From contig NC_091390.1 in the NCBI RefSeq assembly GCF_038502225.1, positions 10,099,744-10,163,743 of the forward strand: a stretch of 64,000 nucleotides of DNA. The letters run 5' to 3'. The stretch is from Cherax quadricarinatus. Its lineage: Eukaryota; Arthropoda; Malacostraca; Decapoda; Parastacidae. Below are positions 1-11,458 of this stretch, one piece after another. The notes beneath the pieces are model-generated. The model worked only from the letters and a program-made list of their open reading frames with translations. It searched no databases and was not told where the DNA came from. Every line of letters starts with the position of its first letter. Within the stretch, counting starts at the first letter, position 1. Position numbers and translations under genes: made by a program.

Positions 1-2727
1 TGCACCACCATCATATCAACTGCACCACCATCATATCAACTGTACCACAATCATATCAACTGCACCACCATCATATCAACTGCACCACCATCACATCAAC
101 TGCACCACCATCATATCAACTGCACCACCATCATATCAACTGCACCACCATCATGTCAACAGGACCACCATCATATCAACTGCACCAACATCATATCAAC
201 AGCACCACCATCATATCAACTGCACCACCATCATATCAACAGCACCACCATCATATCAACAGCACAACCATCATATCAACAGCACCACCATCATATCAAC
301 AGCACCACCATCATATCAACAGCACCACCATCATATCAACTGCACCTCCATCATATCAACTGCACCACCATCATATCAACTGCACCTCCATCATATCAAC
401 TGCACCTCCATCATATCAACTGCACCACCATCATATCAACTGTACCACCATCATATCAACTGCACCTCCATCATATCAACAGCACCTCCATCATATCGAC
501 AGCACCACCATTATTTCAACTGCGCCACCATCATATCAACTGCACCTCCATCATATCAACAGCACCTCCATCATATCAACTGCACCTCCATCATATCAAC
601 TGCGCCACCATCATATCAACTGCGCCACCATCATATCAACAGCACCACCATCATATCAACTGCGCCACCATCATATCAACAGCACTGCCATTATATCAAC
701 TGCGCCACCATCATATCAACTGCACCACCATCATATCAACTGCGCCACCATCATATCAACAGCACCACCATCATATCAACTGCACCACCATCATATCAAC
801 AGCACCACTATCATATCAACTGCACCACCATCATATCAACAGCACCACCATCATATCAACTGCACCTCCATCACATCAACTGCACCACCATCATATCAAC
901 AGCACCTCCATCATATCGACAGCACCACCATTATTTCAACTGCACAACCATCATATCAACTGCACCACCATCATATCAACTGCACCACCATCATATCAAC
1001 AGCACCACCATTATATCAACTGCACCACCATCATATCAACTGCACCACCATCATATCAACTGCACCAGCATCATATCAACTGCACCACCATCATATCAAC
1101 TGCACCACCATCATATCGACAGCACCACCATTATATCAACTGCACCACCATCATATCAACTGCACCACCATCATATCAACTGCACCACCATCATATCAAC
1201 TGCACCACCATCATATCAACTGCACCACCATCATATCAACTGCGCCACCATCATATCAACTGCACCACCATCATATCGACGGCACCACCATTATATCAAC
1301 TGCACCACCATCATATCAACTGCACCACCATCATATCAACTGCACCACCATCATATCAACTGCACCACCATCATATCGACAGCACCACCATTATATAAAC
1401 TGCACCACCTTCATATCAACTGCACCACCATCATATCAACTGCACCACCATCATATCAACTGCACCACCATCATATCAACTGCACCACCATCATATCAAC
1501 TGCACCACCATCATATCGACGGCACCACCATTATATCAACTGCACCACCATCATATCAACTGCACCACCATCATATTGACAGCACCACCATCATATCAAC
1601 TGCACCAGCATCATATCAACTGCACCACCATCATATCAAGTGCACCACCATCATATCAACTGCACCACCATCATATCGACGGCACCACCATTATATCATT
1701 TGCACAACCATCATATCAACTGCACCACCATCATATCGACAGCACCACCATTATATCAACTGCACCACCATCATATCAACTGCACCACCATCATATCAAC
1801 TGCACCACCATCATATCAACTGCACCACCATCATATCGACAGCACCACCATTATATCAACTGCACCACCATCATATCAACAGCACCACCATCATATCGAC
1901 AGCAGCACCATCATATCAACAGCACCACCATCATATCGACAGCACCACCATTATATCAACTGCACCACCATCATATCAACAGCACCACCATCATATTGAC
2001 AGCACCACCATCATATCGACAGCACCACCATTATATCAACTGCACCACCATCATGTCAACAGCACCACCATCATGTCAACAGCACCACCATCATATCGAC
2101 AGCACCACCATCATCTCAACAGCACCACCATCATATCAACTGCACCACCATCATATCAACTGCACCACCATCATATCAACAGCACCACCATCATATCGAT
2201 AGCACCACCATCATATCGACAGCACCACCATCATCTCAACAGCACCACCATCATATCAACTGCACCACCATCATATCAACTGCACCACCATCATATCAAC
2301 TGCACCACCATCATATCGACAGCACCACCATCATATCAACAGCACCACCATCATATCAACAGCACCACCATTATATCAACAGCACCACCATCATATCAAC
2401 AGCACCACCATCATATCAACAGCACCACCATCATATCAACAGCACCACCATTATATCAACAGCACCACCATCATATCAACAGCACCACCATCATATCAAC
2501 AGCACCACCATCATATCAACAGCACCACCAATATATCAACAGCACCACCATCATATCAACAGCACCACCATTATATCAACAGCACCACCATCATATCAAC
2601 AGCACCACCATCATATCAACAGCACCACCATTATATCAACAGCACCACCATCATATCAACAGCACCACCATTATATCAACAGCACCACCATCATATCAAC
2701 AGCACCACCATCATATCAACAGCACCA
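1..2727. repeat. 20-bp minisatellite, left end cut by the window
   Basis: Tandem copies of TGCACCACCATCATATCAAC, about 136 in view. The main variants are TG or AG at the unit start, C or G in CRCCACC, and CGAC or CAAC at the end. Length is almost invariant at 20 bp. Because 20 is not a multiple of 3 and the unit has no forward stop, every forward frame reads the same 20-residue His/Thr/Pro-rich peptide, which gives an 876-codon open frame at 153-2783. I see no signal peptide, intron or promoter, so I treat that frame as a by-product. Variant units recur in runs, for example the AG-type units near 2340-2720, which suggests local amplification. Confidence 0.95.
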
Positions 2728-2806
2728 GTGTTAATGGGAGTGTAACACAGGATAATCTGCTAAATTTACAAAACAAACACTAAGGAAACTGTCAAGTTAT
2801 AGCGGC

Positions 2807-2988
2807 GGTTCCTTCCCTCAGTGCCAAGTGCGGGAAGGTTCCTTCCCTCAGTGCCAAGTGCGGGAAGGTTCCTTCCCTCAGTGCCAAGTGCGGGAAGGTT
2901 CCTTCCCTCAGTGCCAAGTGCGGGAAGGTTCCTTCCCTCAGTGCCAAGTGCGGGAAGGTTCCTTCCCTCAGTGCCAAGTGCGGGAAGG
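2807..2988. repeat. 30-bp minisatellite, about six copies
   Basis: Six near-identical 30-bp units containing CCTTCCCTCAGTGCCAAGTG and then CGGGAAGGTT. The short frames open on both strands here are by-products. A diverged half-unit, TTTTTCCCTCAGTGCTTTT, lies downstream near 3135 and may be a relic of the ancestral sequence. Confidence 0.95.
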
Positions 2989-3318
2989 AAGTGGATTAGT
3001 TAAATAGCCAAGGATTTTTTTTTCAATAGCTGACTTTGATATTAACTGGCCAGTGTACATTAGGAGGAAAACATAGAAGAAAACACCGAATGTAACAACA
3101 AAACTCGAAGGAATCTTTCATGGTGCAGTGGCCGTTTTTCCCTCAGTGCTTTTAAAAATATCTGAAACATTAACTTTACGACGACCAGTCAACAACACGA
3201 CGCAGCTCCGCTAAATGGCACTGATGAGGCTTTGGGCGGATAACGCCATTGATTATTTTTTTTATCCTGACAGGATGGAAATGAGTTAAGAATGTAATAG
3301 GTAAAACTGGTCAGTGAA
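2989..3318. other. unassigned spacer between minisatellites
   Basis: AT-rich sequence with poly-T runs. I find no gene, RNA or recognisable mobile element, apart from the minisatellite-like half-unit near 3135. Confidence 0.6.
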
Positions 3319-3755
3319 GTGAGGAGTGAAAGGGGTCTCTGAAGGGAACAAGTGAGGAGTGAAAGGGGTCTCTGAAGTAAGGGGACAAGTGAGGAGTGAA
3401 AGGGGTCTCTGATGTAAGGGGACAAGTGAGGAGTGAAAGGGGTCTCTGAAGTAAGGGGACAAGTGAGGAGTGAAAGGGGTCTCTGAAGTAAGGGAACAAG
3501 TGAGGAGTGAAAGGGGTCTCTGAAGTAAGGGAACAAGTGAGGAGTGAAAGGGGTCTCTGATGTAAGGGAACAAGTGAGGAGTGAAAGGGGTCTCTGAAGT
3601 AAGGGAACAAGTGAGGAGTGAAAGGGATCTCTGAAGTAAGGGAACAAGTGAGGAGTGAAAGGGGTCTCTGATGTAAGGGAACAAGTGAGGAGTGAAAGGG
3701 GTCTCTGAAGTAAGGTGACAAGTGAGGAGCAAAAGGGATCTCTGAAGTAGGGGAT
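3319..3755. repeat. 37-bp minisatellite, about twelve copies
   Basis: Units begin GTGAGGAGTGAAAGGGGTCT and continue CTGAAGTAAGGGRACAA. Variants are GAAGTAAG or GATGTAAG, and GGGGAC or GGGAAC. The first unit is shortened (GAAGGGAACAA). Units decay after 3755 (GAGGGGTGAAGGGGGG) and are gone by about 3830. The minus-strand open frames over it are repeat by-products. Confidence 0.93.
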
Positions 3756-3920
3756 ACATGAGGGGTGAAGGGGGGTTGTAAAGTAAAGGGAATAACTGAA
3801 AGAGGTTTGTGGAATAAGATAACAAGAAATTTACTAGTATATACTTTGCCATTGCTTGGTGACTAACAGCGGTCAGTGGTTTCTTAACAAAAAAAAAAAA
3901 ATGTAAAGTGATAGTGTAGA

Positions 3921-4343
3921 GTGAAGATGGCTGGCATTAGAAGGATACAGGCTGCCATAATTATTTTTCTCCTTATCCTGCAGTTCTCTGAAGAAAGAAA
4001 TCGGTCATTGGGACTGGGAAAGGCAAAAGGGGTGACAGCACGATGGTCAGTGAAAGACCAACAGTTGCCATCCTACCAGAAATTTAAATGTCACTATCAC
4101 CACAAGGTCTAGCAACACCGCATATCCAAACAAAAACAATGGTGCACAGCTTTTATTGTGGCGCTATTAAGTGACGATATCCATACTAATCCAGGACCTC
4201 AAATTACGGTACAGGTGAAAAACAGACAGATAAGTGATGGTGATAATGACAGTCTAGTAGCTAGGAATGATAACCTTAACTCTATATGTAATGCACAGAC
4301 AGGTCAATGTGAGACAATAGAACCATTCTTATTATCTCAAACA
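3921..4343 (+). pseudogene. LINE-type ORF start with 2A-like motif, cut by a gap
   Basis: An open frame starts at ATG 3921. It has a hydrophobic stretch at about residues 11-22 (AAIIIFLLILQF) and then basic sequence. It stops at a single TAG (4110-4112), and the same frame stays open from there to the N gap. About 20 codons after the stop it encodes LLSDDIHTNPGPQ. The D-I-x-x-NPGP pattern is the 2A-like ribosome-skipping motif found near the N-terminus of many APE-type non-LTR retrotransposons; the usual glutamate is histidine here. I infer the 5' end of a CR1- or L2-like LINE ORF. What follows is hidden by the gap. Either the TAG is a mutation or the frame uses a later start. Without the endonuclease or RT domain in view the family stays uncertain. 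Confidence 0.5.
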
Positions 4344-4443
4344 NNNNNNNNNNNNNNNNNNNNNNNNNNNNNNNNNNNNNNNNNNNNNNNNNNNNNNNNN
4401 NNNNNNNNNNNNNNNNNNNNNNNNNNNNNNNNNNNNNNNNNNN
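4344..4443. other. assembly gap of 100 N
   Basis: Exactly 100 N, a conventional length for a gap of unknown size. It separates the LINE fragment from the leader of the Ty3/gypsy element and may hide that element's 5' LTR. Confidence 0.99.
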
Positions 4444-4783
4444 TTTTTTTGTACTTGTTCTGCAGTGAATTAATTTTTTATTGATATTTTTCTGCATTAT
4501 TATTCTCAGTTTATTATTGCATCTTGTTTTTTTCATTTTCTAAATTTTCCTGATGCTATCTTGGCATTTTATTTTAATTTTGTTTATGGATTCTTAGAAA
4601 ATATTTAAATTTCCCAGTTAACAATTTAGTAATTTTATTTTATACTTTTTACATTCATTTCAAATTTTATTAGTTAATTCCTTTATTAGCAAGAGTAAAG
4701 ACAGCTCATTTTGCATTTAATTCAGTCTCCATTAATATTTTTACTTGTATATTTCAATGTAATTTTTTTTTGAACATTAAAAT
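4444..4783. other. T-rich leader upstream of the foldback
   Basis: About 340 bp of T-rich sequence without a frame. Its composition matches 5455-5641 on the far side of the foldback, so both are probably the untranslated leader of the Ty3/gypsy element, split by insertion. No LTR or primer-binding site is recognisable. Confidence 0.45.
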
Positions 4784-4844
4784 GGTATAAAATACCGACA
4801 GGTTGTTAGGTAAGACACATATACAACAGTTAGGTATCTTTATT

Positions 4845-4883
4845 TCGAAACGTTTCGCCTACACAGTAGGCTTCTTCAGTCGA
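4845..4883 (-). ncRNA. hammerhead-like core, CUGAAGA family, left arm
   Basis: On the minus strand: stem I TCGA, core CTGAAGA, an extra A, stem II GCCTAC/GTAGGC with loop TGT, then GAAAC, GTT and stem I TCGA. It is the reverse complement of the copy at 5374-5412. Core position 7 is a free position in the CUGANGA consensus, so the A there is allowed. Confidence 0.65.
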
Positions 4884-5373
4884 GTACAGAAAAGTTGATA
4901 GAAGCAGAAGATACTTGAAGACGATGTAATCAGTCCATCACCCTTAAAGTTTTGAGGTGGTCAGTCCCTCAGTCCGGAGAAGAGCATTGTTCCAAAGTTT
5001 GAAACAATATGGAGTTGAAGTGACAGGATGGAGCCTTATATAGTGCCAGGAGGTGAGACAGGTCACTAGTAGAACGCAGATGTTGGGAGGTCAGGTCCTT
5101 CTCAAATCCAGCCTCTCTCACTACTAGAGGTAGTCGTAGTTGATTCCAGGTCTGAGAAGGACCTGACCTCCCAACATCTGCGTTCTACTAGTGACCTGTC
5201 TCACCTCCTGGCACTATATAAGGCTCCATCCTGTCACTTCAACTCCATATTGTTTCAAACTTTGGAACAATGCTCTTCTCCGGACTGAGGGACTGACCAC
5301 CTCAAAACTTTAAGGGTGATGGACTGATTACATCGTCTTCAAGTCTCTTCTGCTTCTATCAACTTTTCTGTAC

Positions 5374-5412
5374 TCGACTGAAGAAGCCTACTGTGTAGGC
5401 GAAACGTTTCGA
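5374..5412 (+). ncRNA. hammerhead-like core, CUGAAGA family, right arm
   Basis: Stem I TCGA (5374-5377), core CTGAAGA (5378-5384), extra A, perfect 6-bp stem II GCCTAC/GTAGGC with loop TGT (5386-5400), GAAAC, triplet GTT (5406-5408) and stem I TCGA (5409-5412). Stem III is only the palindrome ACGT, so cleavage would need two copies paired together. An AATAAA follows at once. Confidence 0.65.
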
Positions 5413-5641
5413 AATAAAGATACCTAACTGTTGCATATGTGTCTTACCTAACAATAATTTTTTTTTCTTGGCCAATAGTCCTTTACATTGAGTTGTCCTT
5501 CCTCTTGCAGTGTATCTTAGACATTTTTTATTACTTCTGCAGAATTAGTTGCATCTCTTTTATTTCAATTTTAGCATTTTGTATCATTTTTATTGTTCAT
5601 TATTTTTGCCTTAATTGTTTTTGTGCAACTTCTTTGCCATT

Positions 5642-6839
5642 ATGTCTCACATACCGTCAAGTGATACTTTAGTGAATGTCGACACTCAGACCTCTCAGGC
5701 TACTGCTGCTCCTGTCATCAGTCCTCACAATTCCTTAGCGACTGACAGACCGACCCAGACACCGAGATACTATAGTTATACTCGTGATTCCCTTGATGCG
5801 TTACCTTTATTCAATGGCCATGTACATAGTCTTGAAGCATGGTTTGCGGCCATTCGTTCTCGTGCTAGTGCTCTAGTTGAAGGTCCTCCTTCAGAGGAAA
5901 GTCTTATCAGACTTGCTAAAGAAGCTCTTCATCGATCCCCTGCTGCTGTTCACGTTGTTGATCTCCTTGATATGCGTGACTTCAGGAATCTTACTAAGTG
6001 GTCACAATATGAGGAACTGATTCGTTCTTTCCTTGTCCCAGTAAGAACAGCTGATCCATATGTCGTTCTTAGGGAACTAGTGAATGCTACACCCATGAGT
6101 AATGAATCGTTGAGTGCATTTGCTGTTAGATTAGACAAACTTTTATCATCATTTATCAATGCTGTCCAGTCATCAGCTTTTCTCCCTGATGAGGTTAAAC
6201 CATTCACAGAACCGTTTGCTAAAATAGCAGCTTTTGGAGCAATCAAAGAACTAATGCCGCCCGCTTCCATGTGTGCTTATGAGGCTCATCCTCCAACTGT
6301 GACGATGGAACCACTTACAGCCTTAAATCATGTACGTTCCTTGTGCCCCCAGGGTACTTTCCCATGTATTAAAAAGTAATTTCACACCTATGCCTCAGTC
6401 TGCACCACCTCTTGTTTGCGCCACAGAGACCAATCGTGGTCGTCAACCATCTCAGAGATCACCAAGAACCAGTGTACAGAGTCGTTATAAACCTCGTAGT
6501 ATTCATAGTACATTCAGCAACCATAGTCGGCGGACTTGTTACAGCTGTGGTTTCCGTGGCCATATTGCAATTAATTGTCCTGATAGTTACCCTAAGAGAC
6601 ATCGTACTGATGATGAGTACCCAGATCTTCCCTACTGTACTTATCAAAGAATACATGGACATGACACATCTGAGTGCAATGCTCTCTATAACCTTCAGTA
6701 CTCTAGGTCTTTCCGTGGCCGTTCCAACCGCAGAACCCGTAGAGAAAACAGACGTCGTGGTTCTCAAACTAACCAGAACCAGGTTCATTCTTCCAATTCG
6801 GGGGAATTCGAGCGCTTAAGTCAAACCGTCCCATGGTGA
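5642..6839 (+). pseudogene. gag: gag of the Ty3/gypsy element, one frameshift
   Basis: The start is the ATG at 5642 (MSHIPSSDTL); the open frame upstream of it has no ATG. The first segment, to the TAA at 6377-6379, is the capsid-like part (SLEAWFAAIRSRASAL, LLDMRDFRNLTKW). The frame then shifts by one base between about 6330 and 6379. The second segment, to TGA 6839, carries a canonical CX2CX4HX4C zinc knuckle, CYSCGFRGHIAINC (about 6536-6577), and a second Cys/His cluster, CTYQRIHGHDTSEC, that recalls the variant knuckle of some plant gypsy Gags. The tail is Arg-rich, as expected for nucleocapsid. Gag would package the RNA and form the particle. Capsid and knuckle normally share one protein, so the break is most likely a mutation or a base-calling error. 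Confidence 0.8.
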
Positions 6840-8647
6840 CAGTAGGTGATAATGAGTACACCATCCCCGTTCACAATTCCTTTGAAGCCTTAAGCAGTCT
6901 CGAGAATGACAATCCTGCTGATGATGTTGCTTCATATGTCTCTGACATAGATGATTTTGGGGATGAAGTGGAACAAGTTTTTTCTGATGACAATCCACCT
7001 TTTTGTTTGCACATAACTTCCAATGCAACCATAGGCCCTATAGTGCAAGCATCTGTTCATAATGCGCCCGTTCATTTGTTCATGGACTCTGGTGCGCAAG
7101 TCAATATTATTAGGTCTAGTTTGTTTAAGGATAAGCAGTTACGACATGTCCTTCTCGTAGAACCGACTCATGTGTCCTCCCTTAGTGGAGTAGCTGGTTC
7201 TCACCTGCGTGTCCGAGGTCGGACTTCCCTAACTTTTTCTATCCAAGGTAGAGACTTCACTGCTTCCTTCCTTGTTGTCGACCAGATTACTTTCCCTGGT
7301 GACCTTCTACTGGGCTTTGCTTCCATGCGAGACTTACGCATTGTGCTCGACCCTTATCGATGGCATGCCCAAATTGACGACTTGATCGTTCCATTCTGGG
7401 GTTACCAGCTTGGATCAGAAATCTGTCATACTGCTGCAGAGTATGATGTACGGATTAAGTCCCTACAAGCTAATGCATTCTCCAGTAGCGTACCCAAGCG
7501 GTCAGGCACTGGTAATTCTGTCACTCCCGTCTGCGTTCCACCTATACCTTCAGACTTGCAGGATAGTCCGTTGCCTCAAGTGTCCGAGGACACTCAGACT
7601 GCCTTGAATGCACAACCTATCCTTGCAATGACTGCTAGTTCGAGTAGTAGTTTCTCCACAGGGGATGCCTTGTCAGAAAACGATTACTTGAAACTAGTAA
7701 TGCCATCTCTTGTTGATGTCACATGCCGTCTGCAGAAAGACGTCTCTGTTGCGGCTAGTGCTCTCACTAGAGTGTCTGTTGTTGTTCCTAGTGTTCCAGA
7801 TGGTGATAACGTCCTAGTTGACAGTGATTCCTGCAAAGTAAAAGGTCTATTTGTTGAACCATCCTTACATGTTGTAAGAGATAGTAAGATCCATTTCTTC
7901 CTGGCCAACACTTCTGGTCACAGTGTTCGTCTCAGAGCAAATACCAACCTCGTTGACCTAGTTCACTATCCTTACCCTGTTCAGGTAGAGGATGAGTTGT
8001 CACCTGACCAGTGGGTCGGTGCTATTTCTACCGGGGAGACCTCATCCACTTCACTGGATCAATCTGTTCCACCAGTTGAGGAGAAAGACTTAGCTCCCAC
8101 TGACTTCCCAGATGAAGTCAAGCGTTTGTTGACTCTGTTGAACAAACGTCGTAAAGCCATTGCCTTACCAGGTGAGAAGATGGGTATAACGAACTTATTG
8201 TCCCATCGTATTCCACTTGAACCTGGTACTAGACCTATCTACATACCTGCGTACAGAATGCCTCATTCACAAGTTGCTGTCGCAGAAGAATTGATCAATC
8301 AGATGCTTGATGATGGAGTTATTGCACCTAGCAATTCACCTTGGAATGCACCCTTGATCCTAGTACCTAAGAAGGATGGTACTTGGCGCCCAGTGATTGA
8401 CTTTAGGAAGTTAAATGCGAAAACTATTCCAAATCGCTTCCCACTTCCTGTACTGGGTGATCTTTTACGTAACATCGGAGATAACAAAGTCTTTCCAACC
8501 CTGGATTTGTTACAAGGGTTTTGGCAAGTCCCTCTTCACGAGGACAGCCAAGAGCTAACTGCATTCTCCACTCCTACAGGTCATTATCACTTCCTCCGTA
8601 TGGCGTTTGGATTACGATCTTCCCTATCACGTTCTCAAGGCTCATGA
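6833..8647 (+). pseudogene. pol: pol part 1: aspartic protease and N-terminal RT
   Basis: Starts at ATG 6833, which overlaps the gag stop (ATGGTGA). The frame is also open upstream, so entry by a -1 frameshift is equally possible. The protease active site DSGA is at about residues 85-88 (7085), in the context HLFMDSGAQVNII. A long linker of low similarity follows. The RT fingers and palm begin near residue 460: VPKKDGTWRPVIDFRKLN (about 8368-8421), then LDLLQGFWQVPL, which holds the first catalytic aspartate, and FLRMAFGLRS. Just after this the frame breaks. The catalytic YLDD box lies in a different frame downstream, so a single lost base near 8620 inactivates the enzyme. The final residues before the stop at 8647 are out-of-frame. 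Confidence 0.85.
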
Positions 8648-11061
8648 CTAATATCTTTAGAGGTCTCATAGGTAATGCACTTATGGTGTACTTAGATGAC
8701 GTAATCGTCATGTCTAAAGACGTGGATACACACTTGAAAAGACTTGATGTAGTACTTGGTAAGCTTGAAGAAGCCAATTTAAAGATTAAACTGTCTAAAT
8801 GTCAATTTTTCAGATCAGAAATTAAGTTTCTTGGTCACGTAGTCACTCCTAGAGGGGTTACGACTGACCAAAGTAAAGTAACTGCAGTACTAAATTTTCC
8901 AACTCCCAAAACTGCTGATGCTGTAAGATCCTTTGTGGGCTTAGCAGGTTTTTATAGATCTTTCATTGCCAATTTTTCTTCCATAGCTGCTCCTCTAACT
9001 GAGTTGCTTAAGAAAGATGCTCCTTTTGTTTGGACCTTCCGTCAAGAAAGAGCATTCCAAACTCTAAAAGAAAAGCTAACATCTGCTCCAATTTTGAAAT
9101 TTCCAGATTTTTCTAAGCCCTTCTATCTGACAACTGATGCTAGTTCTATTGGCATAGGTGCCGTACTAGCTCAGAAGACCGATGGCAAGTACAACGCAGT
9201 TGCATTTGCTAGCCGAGTCCTTACGAAGGCTGAACGTAATTATACAGTAACTGAGCAAGAAGCTTTAGCAATAGTATGGTCTTTAAAGTACTTCCGAGAC
9301 ATTATTTATCAGTACTCTGTTCATGTCTTGACAGACCAAGCTTCACTGATACCTTTATTCCAGAACAAACAACCTACTGGAAGGTTAGCCAGATGGACCT
9401 TGACTATCCAAGAGTTCAATCCCACCTTTGAGCATTTACCTGGCAAGTCAAATGTAGTCGCAGATGCCTTATCGCGACATGTTAGTATAGTAACTGCAGA
9501 CCCTCCATTTAGTGCTGAAGAAGTAAAGAATGCTCAACGAACAGATCCCATGTGGTCTGGTGTGATTCGATTCCTGCTCCAGGAAGATCTTATTCTGACT
9601 GTGAAGCCACCAGCACCCATCAGTGACTTTGTCATGAACCAAGAATTACTGTATCGAACAGCCGAGTTGGGTACTCCTAGCAGAAGAGTATACCAGTTAG
9701 TAATTCCACAGTCACTAGTGAATGTAGCCTTACAGCTAGTTCACGATGTACCAGGTGTTGCACACCCTGGTATGGATCGTTCAGTAAAACAAGCCAGATT
9801 GAAATACTTTTGGCCTCGTATGGCAACTGATATTTCTGAGTATGTTAAGAAATGTTGTGTCTGCATGCAACATAAAGGTAATGCTAATGGTCCTAATCCA
9901 ATCCAAGTATATCCAACTACTAGCGAACTGTGGGAAAGAGTTGCGCTAGATTTGTTAACTAATTTCCAATGTTCCCTCCAAGGCAACAAACATCTGTGTG
10001 TTATGGTAGACCATTTCACCAGATATTGTGAGTTAGTTCCTATTGCAGATAAGACTGCCGAGACAGTAGCTAAAGTGTTTAAAGAACGCATTATCTGCAG
10101 GCATACCACCCCTAAGTCCCTAGTAACAGATAATGGAGGTGAATTCTGTAATGAGATTCTTGAAAATTTGTGTACCTTGTACAAGATCTCTAAATCCACC
10201 ATTGTTCCTCATCATCCTGCCAGCAATGGGTTAGCGGAACGAACCAATAAGAAAGTACTTGATGTCTTGAGAGCCACTATCAATCCCAACAGTGAAACTT
10301 GGGATGAAGTTATACCTGATGTGCAGTGTGCTATAAATTCTGCTTACAATGTTTCTATAGGTGACACTCCACATTATGCATTGTACGGTGTAGATAAACG
10401 TTTGGCTTATGAGTTGTTATATTCTAATCCGAAACCAAATTACAACCCTGATGATTTCATAGCAACTCGTACCAGCTTAGCTCAAAGTGTTTTTAGAAGA
10501 ATCCGTGAAACACTTCATAAATCAACAGCAGAATTTACAAGAGTCGCAAACACTCGAGCAAAGCCATCCAAAATCAAAGTAGGTTCGAGAGTTATGCTGA
10601 TTAACTTCAACAAAACGTCTGCAATGCCAAAGCTTGATCAAAAGTTTGTTGGTCCTTATCGAGTAGTTGAACATATCACTGGTAATAAGTATAAGGTTAG
10701 AGAGATTAGTACTGGTCAGTATAAAGAATCGCATTTAGATCATATGAAGTTAGTATGTGATGATAATGATGTTCCAACCCAGACTAATGTGACAGACTCT
10801 AACAATCCTCCTGATCCTGTACTCTCTTCCTCTGATATTCAGTCAGACGATCAACCTGAATGTCGTTATTCCCTACGTACACGACAGGTATTGAGAAATC
10901 CTCAAGTATCATTTGTAACATCCAATTCAGATTTGCCTCAAATACAGCATGAGTTAGCCAATACAACAGAGTTTGATCCTCCCAGAGATGACACTCATTC
11001 TGCATATGTCAATCTTACCCTAGCAGAGTTGGGGTTAAATGTAAATAACCTGAATAGATGA
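8632..11061 (+). pseudogene. pol: pol part 2: RT palm, RNase H, integrase
   Basis: An open frame continues from 8632 (FSRLMTNIF) to TGA 11061; in-frame codons before that point (from 8521) are out-of-phase RT sequence. Domains in order: the RT palm with YLDDVIV (about 8686-8706), thumb, RNase H beginning LTTDASSIGIGAVLAQ (about 9127), integrase with its HHCC zinc domain (HPGMDRSVKQARLKYFW ... CCVC, about 9760-9870), the catalytic core with D (VALDLL, about 9950), D (VTDNGGEF, about 10125) and E (HHPASNGLAERTNKK, about 10240), and a C-terminal GPY/F module (KFVGPYRVVEHITG, about 10640). All catalytic residues are present. The only serious lesion is the frame break before 8632. The acidic, Pro-rich tail after 10750 has no domain I recognise. 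Confidence 0.9.
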
Positions 11062-11458
11062 ATAATTACAGTATCAACTTATCAGTATTCAAGAATTTTT
11101 TTTTTGTGTTCATGTTCTCTCCGCATTCTGAGAGTTAACAGTCTAGGTTTGAGTGCACCGAATCTGCCTTTCTGTTAAACACTTCTTTGTATATATTCCT
11201 TCCTCAGAATCCATAGATCACATGAATACAGATCGATCGATCAAATTTTTTTTATCACTTCTATTGTGTAATCTCAACGTTGAGTTTCATTCGATGAGTT
11301 GTGCTATATTATACCTTGTATTGCATTACAGTTTCAGTTACGTAAGCTTCCATTCCAATGTTCTACTTATGTATGTTATAATGCTTAATTGTTGTGTACT
11401 TTGACATTGTATAGAATCAGCCCAAGCCGTATACCTGCCATCTCTAGTTTGTATTAGT
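11062..11458. other. untranslated 3' region of the gypsy element
   Basis: T-rich, with no frame longer than chance and no envelope-like ORF. I see no clear purine-rich tract directly before the LTR candidate, which weakens that boundary. Confidence 0.5.

Larger units (their letters stand above)
4784..5454. mobile_element. foldback element with paired hammerhead-like cores
   Basis: Two arms of about 300 bp (4803-5103 and 5153-5454) are near-perfect reverse complements around a spacer of about 50 bp. The left end adds a small hairpin, GGTA-TAAAA-TACC followed by GACA (4784-4800). Each arm carries a hammerhead-like core, and the sequence next to it (AATAAAGATACC, then a TGTGTCTTA stretch) recurs in the other families of this window. 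There is no open frame. A T-rich run, AATTTTTTTTT, lies on both sides (about 4761 and 5456) and could be a target duplication, but its low complexity makes that weak. Insertion in the gypsy leader postdates that element. Confidence 0.8.

Noticed and set aside
153..2783. 876-codon His/Thr/Pro-rich open frame that could be a repetitive secreted or metal-binding protein
   Set aside because: It follows from a stop-free 20-bp unit; all forward frames give the same peptide and there is no start context, signal peptide or non-repeat domain.
3211..3250. CACTGATGAGGC at 3219 as a further hammerhead core
   Set aside because: No GAAA and no pairing stem II follow; chance match to CUGAUGA.
3189..3852. 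Ser/Pro/Thr-rich minus-strand frames
   Set aside because: By-products of the 37-bp minisatellite, in all three frames.
11153..11404. Envelope-like ORF after pol
   Set aside because: 83 codons, no ATG-led domain, no signal or fusion features; the region is T-rich untranslated sequence.
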